Source: Limosilactobacillus antri DSM 16041
Lineage (GTDB): Bacteria; Bacillota; Bacilli; Lactobacillales; Lactobacillaceae
Assembly (NCBI RefSeq): GCF_000160835.1
Contig: NZ_GG700732.1
Location: forward strand, 592,389 to 618,209
Direction of reading: 5' to 3'
Length of the DNA stretch: 25,821 bases
Shown: positions 1 to 7,503 of the stretch, in pieces
Position numbering within the stretch: the first letter of the stretch is position 1
Layout of the letters: each line of letters starts with the position of its first letter
Made by a program: the position numbers and the translations under genes
Notes under the pieces: generated by a model
Seen by the model: the letters and a program-made list of their open reading frames with translations, nothing else
Told to the model about the DNA's origin: nothing
The model's database searches: none

Positions 1-2
1 AA

Positions 3-9
3 CCTCCTT
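3..9 (-). promoter_or_regulatory. Shine-Dalgarno of a gene beyond the left edge
   Basis: Read on the minus strand, the last bases before the window edge are AAGGAGG, a near-perfect ribosome binding site. It lies about 85 nt after the pheT stop. A further minus-strand gene therefore probably starts just outside the window. The stretch from 10 to 92 shows no gene and no clear terminator, so the next gene may be co-transcribed with pheST. The identity of that gene cannot be seen. Confidence 0.5.
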
Positions 10-92
10 CGTCGTTTGATTACTTAAACGGTCACCGCACAGGCCGCAAACGGGAAGCCACCGTTACAAGCGGCGCTTTCCCCACCGCACGC

Positions 93-2510
93 TTAGCGGA
101 TTTCTGCTGCCAGTTTAGTTTCCAGGGCCCGCGTAACCTTGTCGAAGGCCTTATTGACCTGGTCCTCGGTCAGGGTGTCGTGGTCATCCTGGTAAGTCAG
201 GGTGTAGGCCAGGGACTTCTTTCCCTTCGGCAGGTGGAGACCACTGTAAACGTCAAAGAGGTGGACCTTCTTCAGGAAGGCCCCGCCCTGCTGTTCAATG
301 ACCGCAACCACGTCGGCGTTCGTGACGTTCCGGTCCACCAGAAGGGCAATATCACGGGTAATTGCCGGGTACTTGCTGATTGGGTGGTATTCATTGGCTA
401 CCTTATCAGCCGCCAGCAACGCCTCCAGGTTCAGCTCGAAGACGTAGGTTGCCGGTACCTTGTAGGCCTTGGCCGTCTGCGGGTGAACCTGGCCTACGAA
501 GCCGACCAGCTGGTCAGCAACATAGATGTTCGCCGTCCGGCCGGGGTGCATTTCCGCCCGGTCCTGCGTTGCCCGGTAGGTAACCGTCCCAGCCAGGCCC
601 AGGTTATGCAGGTAACGTTCCACGATTCCCTTGACCTGGAAGAAGTCGACCGGCTGATCCTGTGTGTGCCAGGAGTTTGCCAGCAGCTGTCCGGTAATCG
701 CCCCGGCCAGGTGTTCCTGTTCCTCCGGGCGTTCGCCCCCCTTCGGCAGGAAGACCCGTCCGGCCTCATACAGGGCCACGTTATTTACGTTCCGGGCGAC
801 ATTGTAGGCCACGTCGATCAGCAGGCCGCTGATGAGGCTCATCCGGGTGGCAACGTGGTCACTGCTCATCGGGAAGTCCAGTTTCATTGGCTCGGCAAGG
901 GGGCTAATCTGGAACTGCTTAGCCTTGTCCTCGGTCGTCAGTGAGTAGCTGATCGCCTGGGTCAGGCCCATCCCTTCCATCTCGTGGCGGCTGGCCCGCA
1001 GGAATTTCTGCCGGGGAGAAAGGCCCCCGTGGTTCCGGGTCATTACGGGCAGCGTGGCCGGCAGGTTGTCATAGCCATAAATCCGGGCAATTTCCTCGTA
1101 TAGGTCGGCGACCACGAAGATGTCCCAGCGCCGGGCGGGAACGGTCACGGTCAGCTGGTCAGCGTCGACGACCTTCACCGGAAAGGCCAAGCGTTCAAAA
1201 ATAGCGGTTACCTCGTCCTGACTAAGCTTGGTGCCGAGAACGTGGTTAATTTTCGCCAGTGACAGAGTAATCTGCTTGTCTTCCGCGGGCTTTTCGTTGG
1301 CGGTAACAATCCCTGACGCAACCTGGCCACCAGCCAGCTCGCTGATCAGTTCGGCGGCTTCATTCAGCGCCGTTTCCACGGTTGCCGGGTTAATCCCCCG
1401 TTCAAACCGCATCGAAGCTTCGCTATGGAGGTCCAGGCGCCGGGCTTGCTTCCGCACCATAATCGGGTCAAAGATGGCGGCTTCCAGCGCTACCGTCTTG
1501 GTATCAGCAGATACCGCGGTCCCCTGACTGCCCATTGTCCCGGCCAGGGCAACCGGCTGGTCAGCGGCCGTGACGACAATATCATTTTCGTTTAAGGTCT
1601 GCTCATCACCATCGAGGGTGGTAAGCTGTTCCTCGGCGTGGGCATGGCGGACACCAAAATCATGGCCCGGCAGCTGGTCGTAGTCATAACTGTGTAAGGG
1701 CTGGCCATACTTCAGCAGGACGTAGTTCGTAACGTCAACCACGTTATTAACCGGTCGAATGCCGGAGTTCCACAGCTTAATCTGCAACCAGAGCGGACTA
1801 TCCGCCACCGTTACCCCGTTGATTACCCGCAGCTTGTAAGTTGGTGCAATCTTTTGGTCGGCAACCGCCGCAGTCAGCTGGTCACTAGCGGCCTGGTCGG
1901 CATTTTCTTTGACCGCGAGCTCCTTAAAGTGCGGCTTCAGGCCGTAGAAGGCGGCAATGTCGTTGATGTTGCCGTAAATACTCAGCATATCACCGCGGTT
2001 CGGCGTAACATCAGTATCGATAATCACGTCGTCCATTCCCAAGTATGGGAAGACTGAGTCCCCCGGCTGAGCATCGTCCGGCAGGAAGTAAATCCCGTCA
2101 TCGTAATCCTTTGGGGCAACCTTGTCGCTAAAACCCAGCTCTTGCAGGGCGCACAGCATTCCGTTCGACTGCTGCCCACGGATCTTGCCCCGCTTAATCT
2201 TCACGTTATCGCCGATCCGGGCCCCGTGGAGGGCCACGATCACTTTCTTCCCGGCCTGGACGTTCGGTGCCCCGCAGACAATTTGAATTGGTTCGGCTTC
2301 ACCGACGTTGACTTGGCAGACGTGCAGGTGGTCGGAGTCGGGATGGGGTTCACAGCTCACAACGTCGCCCACCACGATCTTCTTCAGGCCGTCGCTCGGG
2401 GAGTAAACGTCGTTAATGTCAACCGACGTCCGGGCAATTTTTTCGGCTAGTTCGTGGGGTTCAACGTCAATCTCTAAGTATTCTTTCAGCCATTGGTATG
2501 ATACTTTCAT
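93..2510 (-). CDS. pheT: Phenylalanine--tRNA ligase beta subunit
   Basis: Beta chain of the alpha2-beta2 cytoplasmic enzyme that charges tRNA-Phe with phenylalanine. The 805-residue length is normal for bacterial PheT. The N-terminus opens MKVSYQWLKEYL. It is followed by an EMAP/Myf-type tRNA-binding OB fold (about residues 40-150, with the CGAPNV and GMLCALQELG signatures), then the B3/4 editing region (about 210-400) and a B5 domain. The C-terminal ferredoxin-fold anticodon-binding domain (about 710-805) begins near ISKYPAITRDIALLV. The gene starts 5 nt after the pheS stop, and its AAAGGA ribosome binding site overlaps the end of pheS, so the two chains are translationally linked and made in equal amounts. 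Expression is controlled by the T-box upstream of pheS. Confidence 0.97.
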   Translation of the reverse strand: MKVSYQWLKEYLEIDVEPHELAEKIARTSVDINDVYSPSDGLKKIVVGDVVSCEPHPDSDHLHVCQVNVGEAEPIQIVCGAPNVQAGKKVIVALHGARIGDNVKIKRGKIRGQQSNGMLCALQELGFSDKVAPKDYDDGIYFLPDDAQPGDSVFPYLGMDDVIIDTDVTPNRGDMLSIYGNINDIAAFYGLKPHFKELAVKENADQAASDQLTAAVADQKIAPTYKLRVINGVTVADSPLWLQIKLWNSGIRPVNNVVDVTNYVLLKYGQPLHSYDYDQLPGHDFGVRHAHAEEQLTTLDGDEQTLNENDIVVTAADQPVALAGTMGSQGTAVSADTKTVALEAAIFDPIMVRKQARRLDLHSEASMRFERGINPATVETALNEAAELISELAGGQVASGIVTANEKPAEDKQITLSLAKINHVLGTKLSQDEVTAIFERLAFPVKVVDADQLTVTVPARRWDIFVVADLYEEIARIYGYDNLPATLPVMTRNHGGLSPRQKFLRASRHEMEGMGLTQAISYSLTTEDKAKQFQISPLAEPMKLDFPMSSDHVATRMSLISGLLIDVAYNVARNVNNVALYEAGRVFLPKGGERPEEQEHLAGAITGQLLANSWHTQDQPVDFFQVKGIVERYLHNLGLAGTVTYRATQDRAEMHPGRTANIYVADQLVGFVGQVHPQTAKAYKVPATYVFELNLEALLAADKVANEYHPISKYPAITRDIALLVDRNVTNADVVAVIEQQGGAFLKKVHLFDVYSGLHLPKGKKSLAYTLTYQDDHDTLTEDQVNKAFDKVTRALETKLAAEIR

Positions 2511-2515
2511 TTAAC

Positions 2516-3562
2516 TTATCCTTTCTCGTCGAACTGGTTCAGGAAGCGCACGTCATTTTGGTAGAAGTTCCGGATATCGTCGACCCCGTACTTCAACATT
2601 GCAAACCGGTCTGGGCCTAGTCCAAAGGCAAAACCGCCGTAAACTTCTGGGTCCACGCCCGACATCTTGAGAACGTTCGGGTGAACCATTCCGGCACCCA
2701 GTACTTCAATCCAGCCGGTGTGCTTGCAGATCGCGCAGCCCTTGCCCAAGCAATTGAAGCAGGTAATATCTGCTTCTACGGATGGTTCGGTGAAGGGGAA
2801 GTAACTCGGCCGCAAACGAACCTTGAGCTTGTCACCGAAGAGCGACTGGGCAACCACTTCCAGGGTTCCCTTCAGGTCCGCCATGGTGATGTGCTTGCCG
2901 ACAACCATCCCTTCAATCTGGTTGAACTGGTGACTGTGGGTCGCGTCATCCGTATCCCGCCGGTAAACCTTCCCGGGGGAAATCATCTTTAACGGGCCCT
3001 GGCTAAAGTCATGCTTTTCCAGCATCCGGGCCTGCATTGGCGAAGTTTGTGTCCGCATCAAAACGGTTGGCGTAACGTAGAAGGTATCCTGCATATCACG
3101 CGCTGGGTGGTCCTTCGGCAGGTTCAGCTTTTCGAAGTTGTAAACCTCCTGCTCAACTTCATCACCGACGGCTACTTCATAACCCATCGAAACGAAGAGG
3201 TCGACCACTTGGTCAATAATCTGCTGGATAACGTGCGGCTGGCCTTGGGCAACTGGCGTCCCGGGCAGGGTAACGTCCACCGTTTCCGCCGCTAGTTTGG
3301 CGTCCAGCGCAGCCTGTTCCAATTCCGCCCGCCGGTTCTCAATTGCCGTGGTCAATTCGTCGCGGACCTTGTTGGCAAATTGGCCGACTACCGGCCGTTC
3401 CTCGGCACTCAGGTCCCGCATTCCCCGCAGGACACTTGTAATCGGACCCTTCTTGCCCAGCATTTTAACCCGAATTTCGTTGATTTTCTTTAAGTCCTGA
3501 GAATTTTTAATTTCTGCCAGTCCTTCGTCGCGAAGTTCCGTCAGTCGATCTTTTAATCCCAT
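2516..3562 (-). CDS. pheS: Phenylalanine--tRNA ligase alpha subunit
   Basis: Catalytic alpha chain of PheRS, 348 residues from the chosen start [10 protein letters not shown], which is usual for the family. An N-terminal coiled coil (about 1-90) is followed by the class II aminoacyl-tRNA synthetase core. Motif 2 is around [21 protein letters not shown] and motif 3 is [14 protein letters not shown] near the C-terminus. An in-frame start further upstream (3616) would put coding sequence inside the T-box terminator hairpin. The ATG at 3562 is instead preceded by AAAGGAG at proper spacing and is preferred. First gene of pheS-pheT. Confidence 0.97.
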   Translation of the reverse strand: MGLKDRLTELRDEGLAEIKNSQDLKKINEIRVKMLGKKGPITSVLRGMRDLSAEERPVVGQFANKVRDELTTAIENRRAELEQAALDAKLAAETVDVTLPGTPVAQGQPHVIQQIIDQVVDLFVSMGYEVAVGDEVEQEVYNFEKLNLPKDHPARDMQDTFYVTPTVLMRTQTSPMQARMLEKHDFSQGPLKMISPGKVYRRDTDDATHSHQFNQIEGMVVGKHITMADLKGTLEVVAQSLFGDKLKVRLRPSYFPFTEPSVEADITCFNCLGKGCAICKHTGWIEVLGAGMVHPNVLKMSGVDPEVYGGFAFGLGPDRFAMLKYGVDDIRNFYQNDVRFLNQFDEKG

Positions 3563-3587
3563 CTTTTCAACTCCTTTGAAAATAAAA

Positions 3588-3812
3588 AAAGCTCCATCCC
3601 AATAGGGACGAAGCATCGCGGTACCACCCTAGTTTACCGGCGTCGGACCGGTACACTTAGTTGATCAATAACGGTGATCAGCCGGAATACCATTACGTAC
3701 CAGCTCAGAAAATGAAATTCACCAGCTGGCACCGGCCGCCACTCGCAGAATAAGGTGGCGGCTCTCTGACGGGCCCGACTAGCTACTAGTTTTCGTCAAC
3801 GCTTTTAATAGT
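3588..3812 (-). promoter_or_regulatory. T-box riboswitch leader of pheST (Phe specifier)
   Basis: The minus-strand leader carries the conserved T-box sequence AGGGTGGTACCGCG at 3617-3630, which base-pairs with the uncharged tRNA acceptor end in this family. It is followed by a terminator: GCTTCGTCCC pairs with GGGATGGAGC around a TATT loop, then a run of seven T (about 3584-3614). Stem I lies at about 3700-3780. The likely specifier is TTC (Phe) in the context GAATTTCATT, with TTC at 3714-3716. That agrees with the downstream gene. Low tRNA-Phe charging should favour the antiterminator and switch on pheST. Confidence 0.93.
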
Positions 3813-3816
3813 TAAC

Positions 3817-3845
3817 ATTGTAAACACTCCGCTTAGTCAGGTCAA
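3817..3845 (-). promoter_or_regulatory. Sigma-A promoter of the pheST T-box operon
   Basis: On the minus strand, -35 TTGACC (3840-3845) is separated by exactly 17 nt from -10 TACAAT (3817-3822). This places transcription start near 3810, at the 5' end of the T-box leader. The -35 lies only 7 nt beyond the stop codon of the HxlR-type gene. No terminator separates the two, so read-through from that gene into the leader is possible. Confidence 0.8.
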
Positions 3846-3852
3846 GCCTAAA

Positions 3853-4191
3853 TTAACACCACTTGTCACTCCACTTGTGAACTGCTTCCATTACCGGCGC
3901 CAATTCACGGCCCCGTTCCGTCAGCGAGTAGTCCACCCGGCTGGAGCCCGGATAGGTGTTCCGCACGACGATCTGCTCGTCTTCTAGTTCCTTGAGCCGT
4001 TCGCACAATACCCGGTCGCTGCACTTGGTAATAGCGCCAGCGATGTCTTTAAACCGCAGTGTCGGCCGTTCCAAGAGGACCTCAATAATCAGTCCATTCC
4101 ATTTTTTCCCCAGCATCATAAAGGTTTGGGTGAATTTCGGACAGAGTTTACAGTCTTCCTCTTCCCGTTTCTTTGCTAGCATTTCCGTCAT
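3853..4191 (-). CDS. HxlR-family winged-helix transcriptional regulator
   Basis: A 112-residue MarR/HxlR-type DNA-binding protein, probably a dimeric repressor or activator. The core matches the family: KFTQTFMMLGKKWNGLIIEVL (helix 1), then FKDIAGAITKCSDRVLCERLKELEDEQIV (recognition helix region) and the wing VDYSLTERGREL. The start ATG at 4191 has an AGGGAGGAG site 7 nt upstream. An earlier in-frame start (4212) would overlap the HD gene and lacks such a site. Cysteines at 14 and 17 sit where HxlR-family redox and aldehyde sensors (HypR, YodB) carry their sensing cysteine. Further cysteines are present, including the last residue. The target genes are not shown by the window. Probably co-transcribed with the HD gene 14 nt upstream. 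Confidence 0.85.
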   Translation of the reverse strand: MTEMLAKKREEEDCKLCPKFTQTFMMLGKKWNGLIIEVLLERPTLRFKDIAGAITKCSDRVLCERLKELEDEQIVVRNTYPGSSRVDYSLTERGRELAPVMEAVHKWSDKWC

Positions 4192-4205
4192 AGTATTACT
4201 CCTCC

Positions 4206-4712
4206 CTACCAAATCGTCCGCATCCGCCGTTTCTTAATCTTGCGCCGCAGCTTGGCCCGCAGTGGGCTAAAGAATTCGTGCTCCGCTTCAAAATCATCGA
4301 CTAAGGAAACGATCAAGCTCTCCGGGTAGCGTGGCGTGGCCATCGTTGCCCCGAACATATGCTTTAAGATAATATCCTTTTCCTTTTTATTCAAGGGGGT
4401 AATCTTCTCCGCATTCCGCAAGGCCACCCGGGGATGGATAAAGGCGTGCGTACCCAGGTCAAATTTGGTCGTCCGCCAGTCATAGTAAAACAGGTCGTGC
4501 AGCAAGCCGGCCCGGGCCGTACTCCGGTAGTCCAGGTGGAGCCGCTTGGCGATCCGGTAACTGTCGTAGGAAACCGCAATCGAGTGCTGGAGACGGTTAG
4601 AATGATGGTGCTGAGTATAGTCCGCTAACTTCTGCACAGCTGGTTGGGCCAATAAATCACCGACAATTGCCATATACTCACGATCTTGACGCCATTCATT
4701 CTTTGTTTTCAT
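4206..4712 (-). CDS. HD-domain protein, putative metal-dependent phosphohydrolase
   Basis: A 168-residue protein of the HD superfamily. The likely metal ligands are visible: His43 in NRLQHSIAVS, the His72-Asp73 pair in AGLLHDLFYYDW, then His89 and His93 in the GTHAFIHP segment, and a later Asp in SLVDDFEAEHE. The C-terminus is strongly basic (KLRRKIKKRRMRTIW), suggesting contact with nucleic acid or membrane, which is inference. It starts at an ATG with an AGGAAGGGG ribosome binding site. The substrate is unknown. Relatives are usually annotated only as HD-domain proteins. It lies between the TrmH-type methyltransferase and the HxlR regulator, all on the minus strand. Confidence 0.8.
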   Translation of the reverse strand: MKTKNEWRQDREYMAIVGDLLAQPAVQKLADYTQHHHSNRLQHSIAVSYDSYRIAKRLHLDYRSTARAGLLHDLFYYDWRTTKFDLGTHAFIHPRVALRNAEKITPLNKKEKDIILKHMFGATMATPRYPESLIVSLVDDFEAEHEFFSPLRAKLRRKIKKRRMRTIW

Positions 4713-4742
4713 GGAATACCCCTTCCTAATTTGTTTAAGAAT

Positions 4743-4771
4743 ATCATACTGAATAATGACCAGGATTTAAA
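4743..4771 (-). promoter_or_regulatory. Possible promoter of the HD-protein/HxlR pair
   Basis: On the minus strand, TTTAAA (4766-4771) and TATGAT (4743-4748) are spaced by 17 nt, 30 nt upstream of the HD gene start. The -35 is a weak match, so this is tentative. No terminator is seen after the upstream methyltransferase gene, so read-through is also possible. Confidence 0.4.
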
Positions 4772-4782
4772 TTAATTTGCCC

Positions 4783-5556
4783 CTAGTCTAGTTCCTGGTT
4801 CAGCTGAAACATCAGAATCCCCGCGGAAACCGCAACGTTTAAGGATTCTGCATCCCCCCGCATTGGAATATAGAGGTTCGTCGTTGTTTCCGCCAGCAGG
4901 TCCGCCGCCATTCCCTGGCCCTCATTGCCCATAATCAGGGCAAAGGTCGGCCCTGGATGGACCTTGCGGAAGTTTTGGGCAGCGGGGTTGAGCTGGGTCC
5001 CGTAGACCGGCGCCCCAATCCGCTTAAAGTCTTGTACCCACTTGTGCAGGTCGCCTTCAAGCAGGGTCAGGTGAAACTGGCTGCCCTGCATGGAGCGAAC
5101 CACTTTCGGGCCAAACAAGTCGGCCGAACGGTTGCCCACAACTACACCCGCAAAGCCGGCCGCATCAGCCGTCCGGACCATGGTACCAACATTGCCCGGA
5201 TCCTGGACCCGGTCCAGCAGGAGCCAGGCCCCCTGGATGTTCGCCGGTACCCGGTGGGCATCTGGCAGGTCAACGATCGCGGCAATTCCCTGGGGCGTGA
5301 CCGTCTCCGTAATGTGCTGCATGATCTCCGGGGTCACCACGTAGGCCTCAGCAGCACGGTCAACTAATTCCCGGTGCGCCGTCAGCTGGTCAGCCGTTCC
5401 AATCAGTTGCCGCAGCAGGATCCCCGCCTTGACGGCCTCGTTAACCAGGTGCCAGCCGTCCAGTAGGTATTCGCCCCGCTGCCGACGGAATTTCTTGGTC
5501 TGCAGCTTCTTCCAATTTTTAACGTGTTGGTTGTGAACAGATGTTAATTCTTCCAT
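4783..5556 (-). CDS. TrmH/SpoU-family RNA 2'-O-methyltransferase
   Basis: A 257-residue SPOUT-class enzyme that methylates a ribose 2'-OH in rRNA or tRNA using S-adenosylmethionine. The three SpoU motifs are present: motif 1 around residues 119-135 (DPGNVGTMVRTADAAGF, with the catalytic-type Arg128), motif 2 at 207-216 (LIMGNEGQGM) and motif 3 at 230-247 (IPMRGDAESLNVAVSAGI), which forms the knot that binds SAM. The N-terminal ~100 residues resemble the SpoU substrate-binding domain (KFRRQRGEYLLDGWHLV). The exact target nucleotide cannot be read from sequence; RlmB-like or YsgA-like is possible. The gene is divergent from an acylphosphatase gene and yidC, as is common in lactobacilli. Confidence 0.92.
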   Translation of the reverse strand: MEELTSVHNQHVKNWKKLQTKKFRRQRGEYLLDGWHLVNEAVKAGILLRQLIGTADQLTAHRELVDRAAEAYVVTPEIMQHITETVTPQGIAAIVDLPDAHRVPANIQGAWLLLDRVQDPGNVGTMVRTADAAGFAGVVVGNRSADLFGPKVVRSMQGSQFHLTLLEGDLHKWVQDFKRIGAPVYGTQLNPAAQNFRKVHPGPTFALIMGNEGQGMAADLLAETTTNLYIPMRGDAESLNVAVSAGILMFQLNQELD

Positions 5557-5583
5557 TAAAAACTACCTTTCTCTTACTTTTTA

Positions 5584-5592
5584 ATTATACCA
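5584..5592 (-). promoter_or_regulatory. Extended -10 promoter of the TrmH-type gene
   Basis: The minus strand shows TGGTATAAT, an extended -10 (TGn followed by a consensus TATAAT at 5584-5589), 28 nt upstream of the methyltransferase start. The -35 region is poor, as is usual with extended -10 promoters. Confidence 0.6.
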
Positions 5593-5605
5593 TGAAACAA
5601 TGGTG

Positions 5606-5611
5606 TACAAT
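5606..5611 (+). promoter_or_regulatory. Possible -10 element of the acylphosphatase gene
   Basis: TACAAT on the plus strand lies 50 nt upstream of the acylphosphatase ATG. No good -35 is seen 16-18 nt further up. Low-confidence call; some plus-strand promoter is needed in this divergent gap. Confidence 0.3.
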
Positions 5612-5661
5612 ACAAGCAACCCAAGCGGCAGTTACTAAGTTTTTGTTAAGGAGTTTTTATA

Positions 5662-5937
5662 ATGATTAACTATCAGCTTACCATCAGCGGCCGGGTGCAG
5701 GGAGTTGGCTTTCGCTGGGGCTGCTATCGGCTCGCCCAGCAGTACGGCGTCAGCGGTTTTGTCAAGAACCTGGCAACCGGGCAGGTCTACTTAGAAGTCC
5801 AGGGGACCCCGGAAGCGGTCACCGCCTTTATCGCCCAGGTTGCCAACGGTCCGACCCCCTACGCCACCGTCAGTCGGGTTGTCAAGCACCGCGGTCACCG
5901 GCAGGATTACGGGGACCGCTTTACAATTCGCCGCTAA
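5662..5937 (+). CDS. acyP: Acylphosphatase
   Basis: A 91-residue cytosolic enzyme that hydrolyses acyl phosphates such as acetyl phosphate or 1,3-bisphosphoglycerate. The family signature GRVQGVGFRWG is at residues 10-20 with catalytic Arg18. The second catalytic residue, Asn36, is in FVKNLATG. The full length and the C-terminal FTIRR strand are typical. AAGGAG precedes the ATG. It is the first gene on the plus strand and is divergent from the TrmH-type gene, followed 91 nt later by yidC. The neighbour arrangement is recurrent in lactobacilli, but the reason is unknown. Confidence 0.95.
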   Translation: MINYQLTISGRVQGVGFRWGCYRLAQQYGVSGFVKNLATGQVYLEVQGTPEAVTAFIAQVANGPTPYATVSRVVKHRGHRQDYGDRFTIRR

Positions 5938-6028
5938 TTCATTCCACCAGCTGGCTTTTAACGCCGCTTTAAGTTAAGATATGTACTGTTACCCAAATTA
6001 AGAAATTGTAAGGAGTAATTATCAACGC

Positions 6029-6973
6029 ATGAAATATAAGAAATTAACACTTGCCGGTCTCCTGTCCGTCCTGCTGCTGACCCTCAGCGGCTGTGTCCGA
6101 ACAACCAAGAGCGGGAAGCCCTATGGTTTTGTCTACGACTACATGGCCAAGCCAATGCAGCACCTGATGGAGTGGCTGGCCGCCCACCTCGGCAACAATT
6201 ACGGCTGGGCAATCATCGTCATTGTGGTCGTGGTCCGCACCATCCTGCTGCCGGTCATGTTCTCACAGATGAAAAAGTCGACCATCACCCAGGAGAAGAT
6301 GGCTAAGGTCCAACCGCTAATCAAGGAACTGAGCGAAAAGCAGAAGGCGGCCCAGACGCCTGAAGAACAAGCCGCGGTCAGTCAACAGATGATGGCCCTG
6401 TACCGGGATAACAACATCAGTATTACTGGAGGGATTGGCTGCCTGCCGCTGCTGATCCAGCTGCCGGTTTTTGCCGCCCTCTACGCCGCCATCCGCTACT
6501 CACCGGACCTTTACCATGCCGAGTTTTTCGGCATCGCCCTGGGGAAACCAAGCATCCTCTTGGCGGTCCTCTCCTTTATTGCCTACGCGGCGCAGAGTTA
6601 CCTCGGCCTGGTCGGGGTTCCAGAAGAGCAGAAGAAACAGATGAAGATGGCAATCTGGATGAGTCCATTCATGACCTTCTTTATCTCCTTGACTTCCTCC
6701 GCGGGACTAGGGCTCTACTTCTTCATTGGGGGACTCTTTGCCATCCTGCAGACCATCATGGTTAATGCCTACCGGCCGCGGATTCGGCAACGGATCGAAG
6801 AAGAAAGCAAGAACCACCCGATTAAGATGCCTGAGGCACCGCAGACCGCTAGCAGCGCAACCGCCAACGCGATTGACCAGCTCAAGCAGCCGGGGCAGGC
6901 AACCAGCAAGGCAACGACAACGGCTAAGCGCAACCGCCAACGCAACGCGGGCAAGCAGCACCACCACAAATAA
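6029..6973 (+). CDS. yidC: Membrane protein insertase YidC (lipoprotein form)
   Basis: A 314-residue Oxa1/YidC/Alb3 insertase that places membrane proteins in the bilayer, alone or with SecYEG. The N-terminus is a lipoprotein signal (basic start, hydrophobic stretch, lipobox LSGC with Cys22), as in Gram-positive SpoIIIJ/YqjG. Five membrane segments follow. The conserved groove arginine is in VVVVRTILLPVMFSQ (Arg70). The cytoplasmic hairpin (KMAKVQPLIKELSEKQ) is followed by GCLPLLIQLPVFAALY. The C-terminal tail is rich in Lys, Arg and Gln and ends KQHHHK. Such basic tails in Gram-positive paralogues are thought to bind ribosomes. The SD AAGGAG is 13 nt from the ATG, longer than usual. Whether this is paralogue 1 or 2 cannot be told. 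Confidence 0.95.
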   Translation: MKYKKLTLAGLLSVLLLTLSGCVRTTKSGKPYGFVYDYMAKPMQHLMEWLAAHLGNNYGWAIIVIVVVVRTILLPVMFSQMKKSTITQEKMAKVQPLIKELSEKQKAAQTPEEQAAVSQQMMALYRDNNISITGGIGCLPLLIQLPVFAALYAAIRYSPDLYHAEFFGIALGKPSILLAVLSFIAYAAQSYLGLVGVPEEQKKQMKMAIWMSPFMTFFISLTSSAGLGLYFFIGGLFAILQTIMVNAYRPRIRQRIEEESKNHPIKMPEAPQTASSATANAIDQLKQPGQATSKATTTAKRNRQRNAGKQHHHK

Positions 6974-6989
6974 ACGAGCAAATAAAAGC

Positions 6990-7020
6990 GGTTGGGATCT
7001 TTTCTCAACCCTTTTCTTTT
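6990..7020 (+). terminator. Intrinsic terminator after yidC, abutting the next SD
   Basis: GGTTGGGA pairs with TCTCAACC (8 bp with one G-U) around a 5-nt loop, followed by a T-rich tail CTTTTCTTTT. The tail ends at 7020 and the ribosome binding site of the deformylase-like gene (AGGAGG) starts at 7021. The stem is modest, so it may act as a partial terminator that lowers expression of the next gene. Confidence 0.65.
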
Positions 7021-7033
7021 AGGAGGATTTACC

Positions 7034-7444
7034 ATGATTAAAGCAATTAATAAGGACGTCCAGCTCTTAAGCCAGGTCAGCCAACTAGCAAGCCGGGCTG
7101 ACCTGCCAATTGCCCAGGACCTGAAAGACACCCTCGCGGCCAACGGCGACCACTGTGTCGGGATGGCTGCCAACATGATTGGGGTACCGAAACGGGTCAT
7201 CATCGCCAGCCTCGGCCCATTCCCGGTGGTTATGTTCAACCCCGTGATCATTGCCAAAAGCGGGCCCTACCAGACCCAGGAAGGCTGTCTTTCCCTCGCT
7301 GGGCAGCGCTCCACGACCCGTTTTCAAAAGATTACGGTCCGTTTTACCAATGAGCAGTGGACCCAGCAGGAGCTGAGCCTGGACGCCTTCCCCGCTGAAA
7401 TCGTCCAGCACGAAATTGACCACTGTAACGGCATCTTGATCTAG
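7034..7444 (+). CDS. Peptide-deformylase-like protein, degenerate motif I
   Basis: A 136-residue member of the peptide deformylase fold family, which removes the N-formyl group from new proteins. Motif II EGCLSL (83-88, Cys85) and motif III QHEIDH (125-130; His126, Glu127, His130) keep the metal ligands and catalytic glutamate. Motif I, usually GxGxAAxQ, reads CVGMAANM (41-48): the first Gly is Cys41 and the oxyanion-stabilising Gln is Met48. The protein ends just after motif III, without the C-terminal extension of the longer Gram-positive (type II) enzymes. It is probably a secondary paralogue with another substrate or weak activity, and a canonical Def should exist elsewhere; both are inference. 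The start ATG at 7034 has AGGAGG 7 nt upstream. A start at 6992 would run through the terminator hairpin. Confidence 0.8.
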   Translation: MIKAINKDVQLLSQVSQLASRADLPIAQDLKDTLAANGDHCVGMAANMIGVPKRVIIASLGPFPVVMFNPVIIAKSGPYQTQEGCLSLAGQRSTTRFQKITVRFTNEQWTQQELSLDAFPAEIVQHEIDHCNGILI

Positions 7445-7455
7445 CTTACTATACG

Positions 7456-7503
7456 AAAAAGCGTCCCAAACCAGCTCTTACCGCCGGTTTGGGACGTTTT
7501 TTC
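7456..7503. terminator. Strong bidirectional intrinsic terminator
   Basis: GCGTCCCAAACC and GGTTTGGGACGT form a near-perfect stem at 7461-7496 with an additional GC pair near the loop. It is flanked by A5 on the left and T6 on the right, so it ends both the plus-strand deformylase-like gene and the minus-strand histidine kinase operon, which converge here. Confidence 0.92.

Noticed and set aside
180..944. Long plus-strand open frame opposite pheT
   Set aside because: Antisense shadow of a GC-rich conserved gene. No SD, low-complexity-like composition and no recognisable motif; pheT on the other strand is certain.
3563..3616. N-terminal extension of PheS of 18 residues
   Set aside because: It would translate the T-box terminator hairpin. 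The ATG at 3562 has a good SD and gives the family's usual N-terminus.
5589..5604. ACCAT-N6-ATGGT inverted repeat in the divergent TrmH/acylphosphatase promoter gap
   Set aside because: Only 5-bp arms in an AT-rich region overlapping the -10; too short to call an operator.
6992..7033. Extension of the deformylase-like protein to an ATG at 6992
   Set aside because: The added codons lie in the yidC terminator stem and no SD precedes them, whereas AGGAGG precedes the ATG at 7034.
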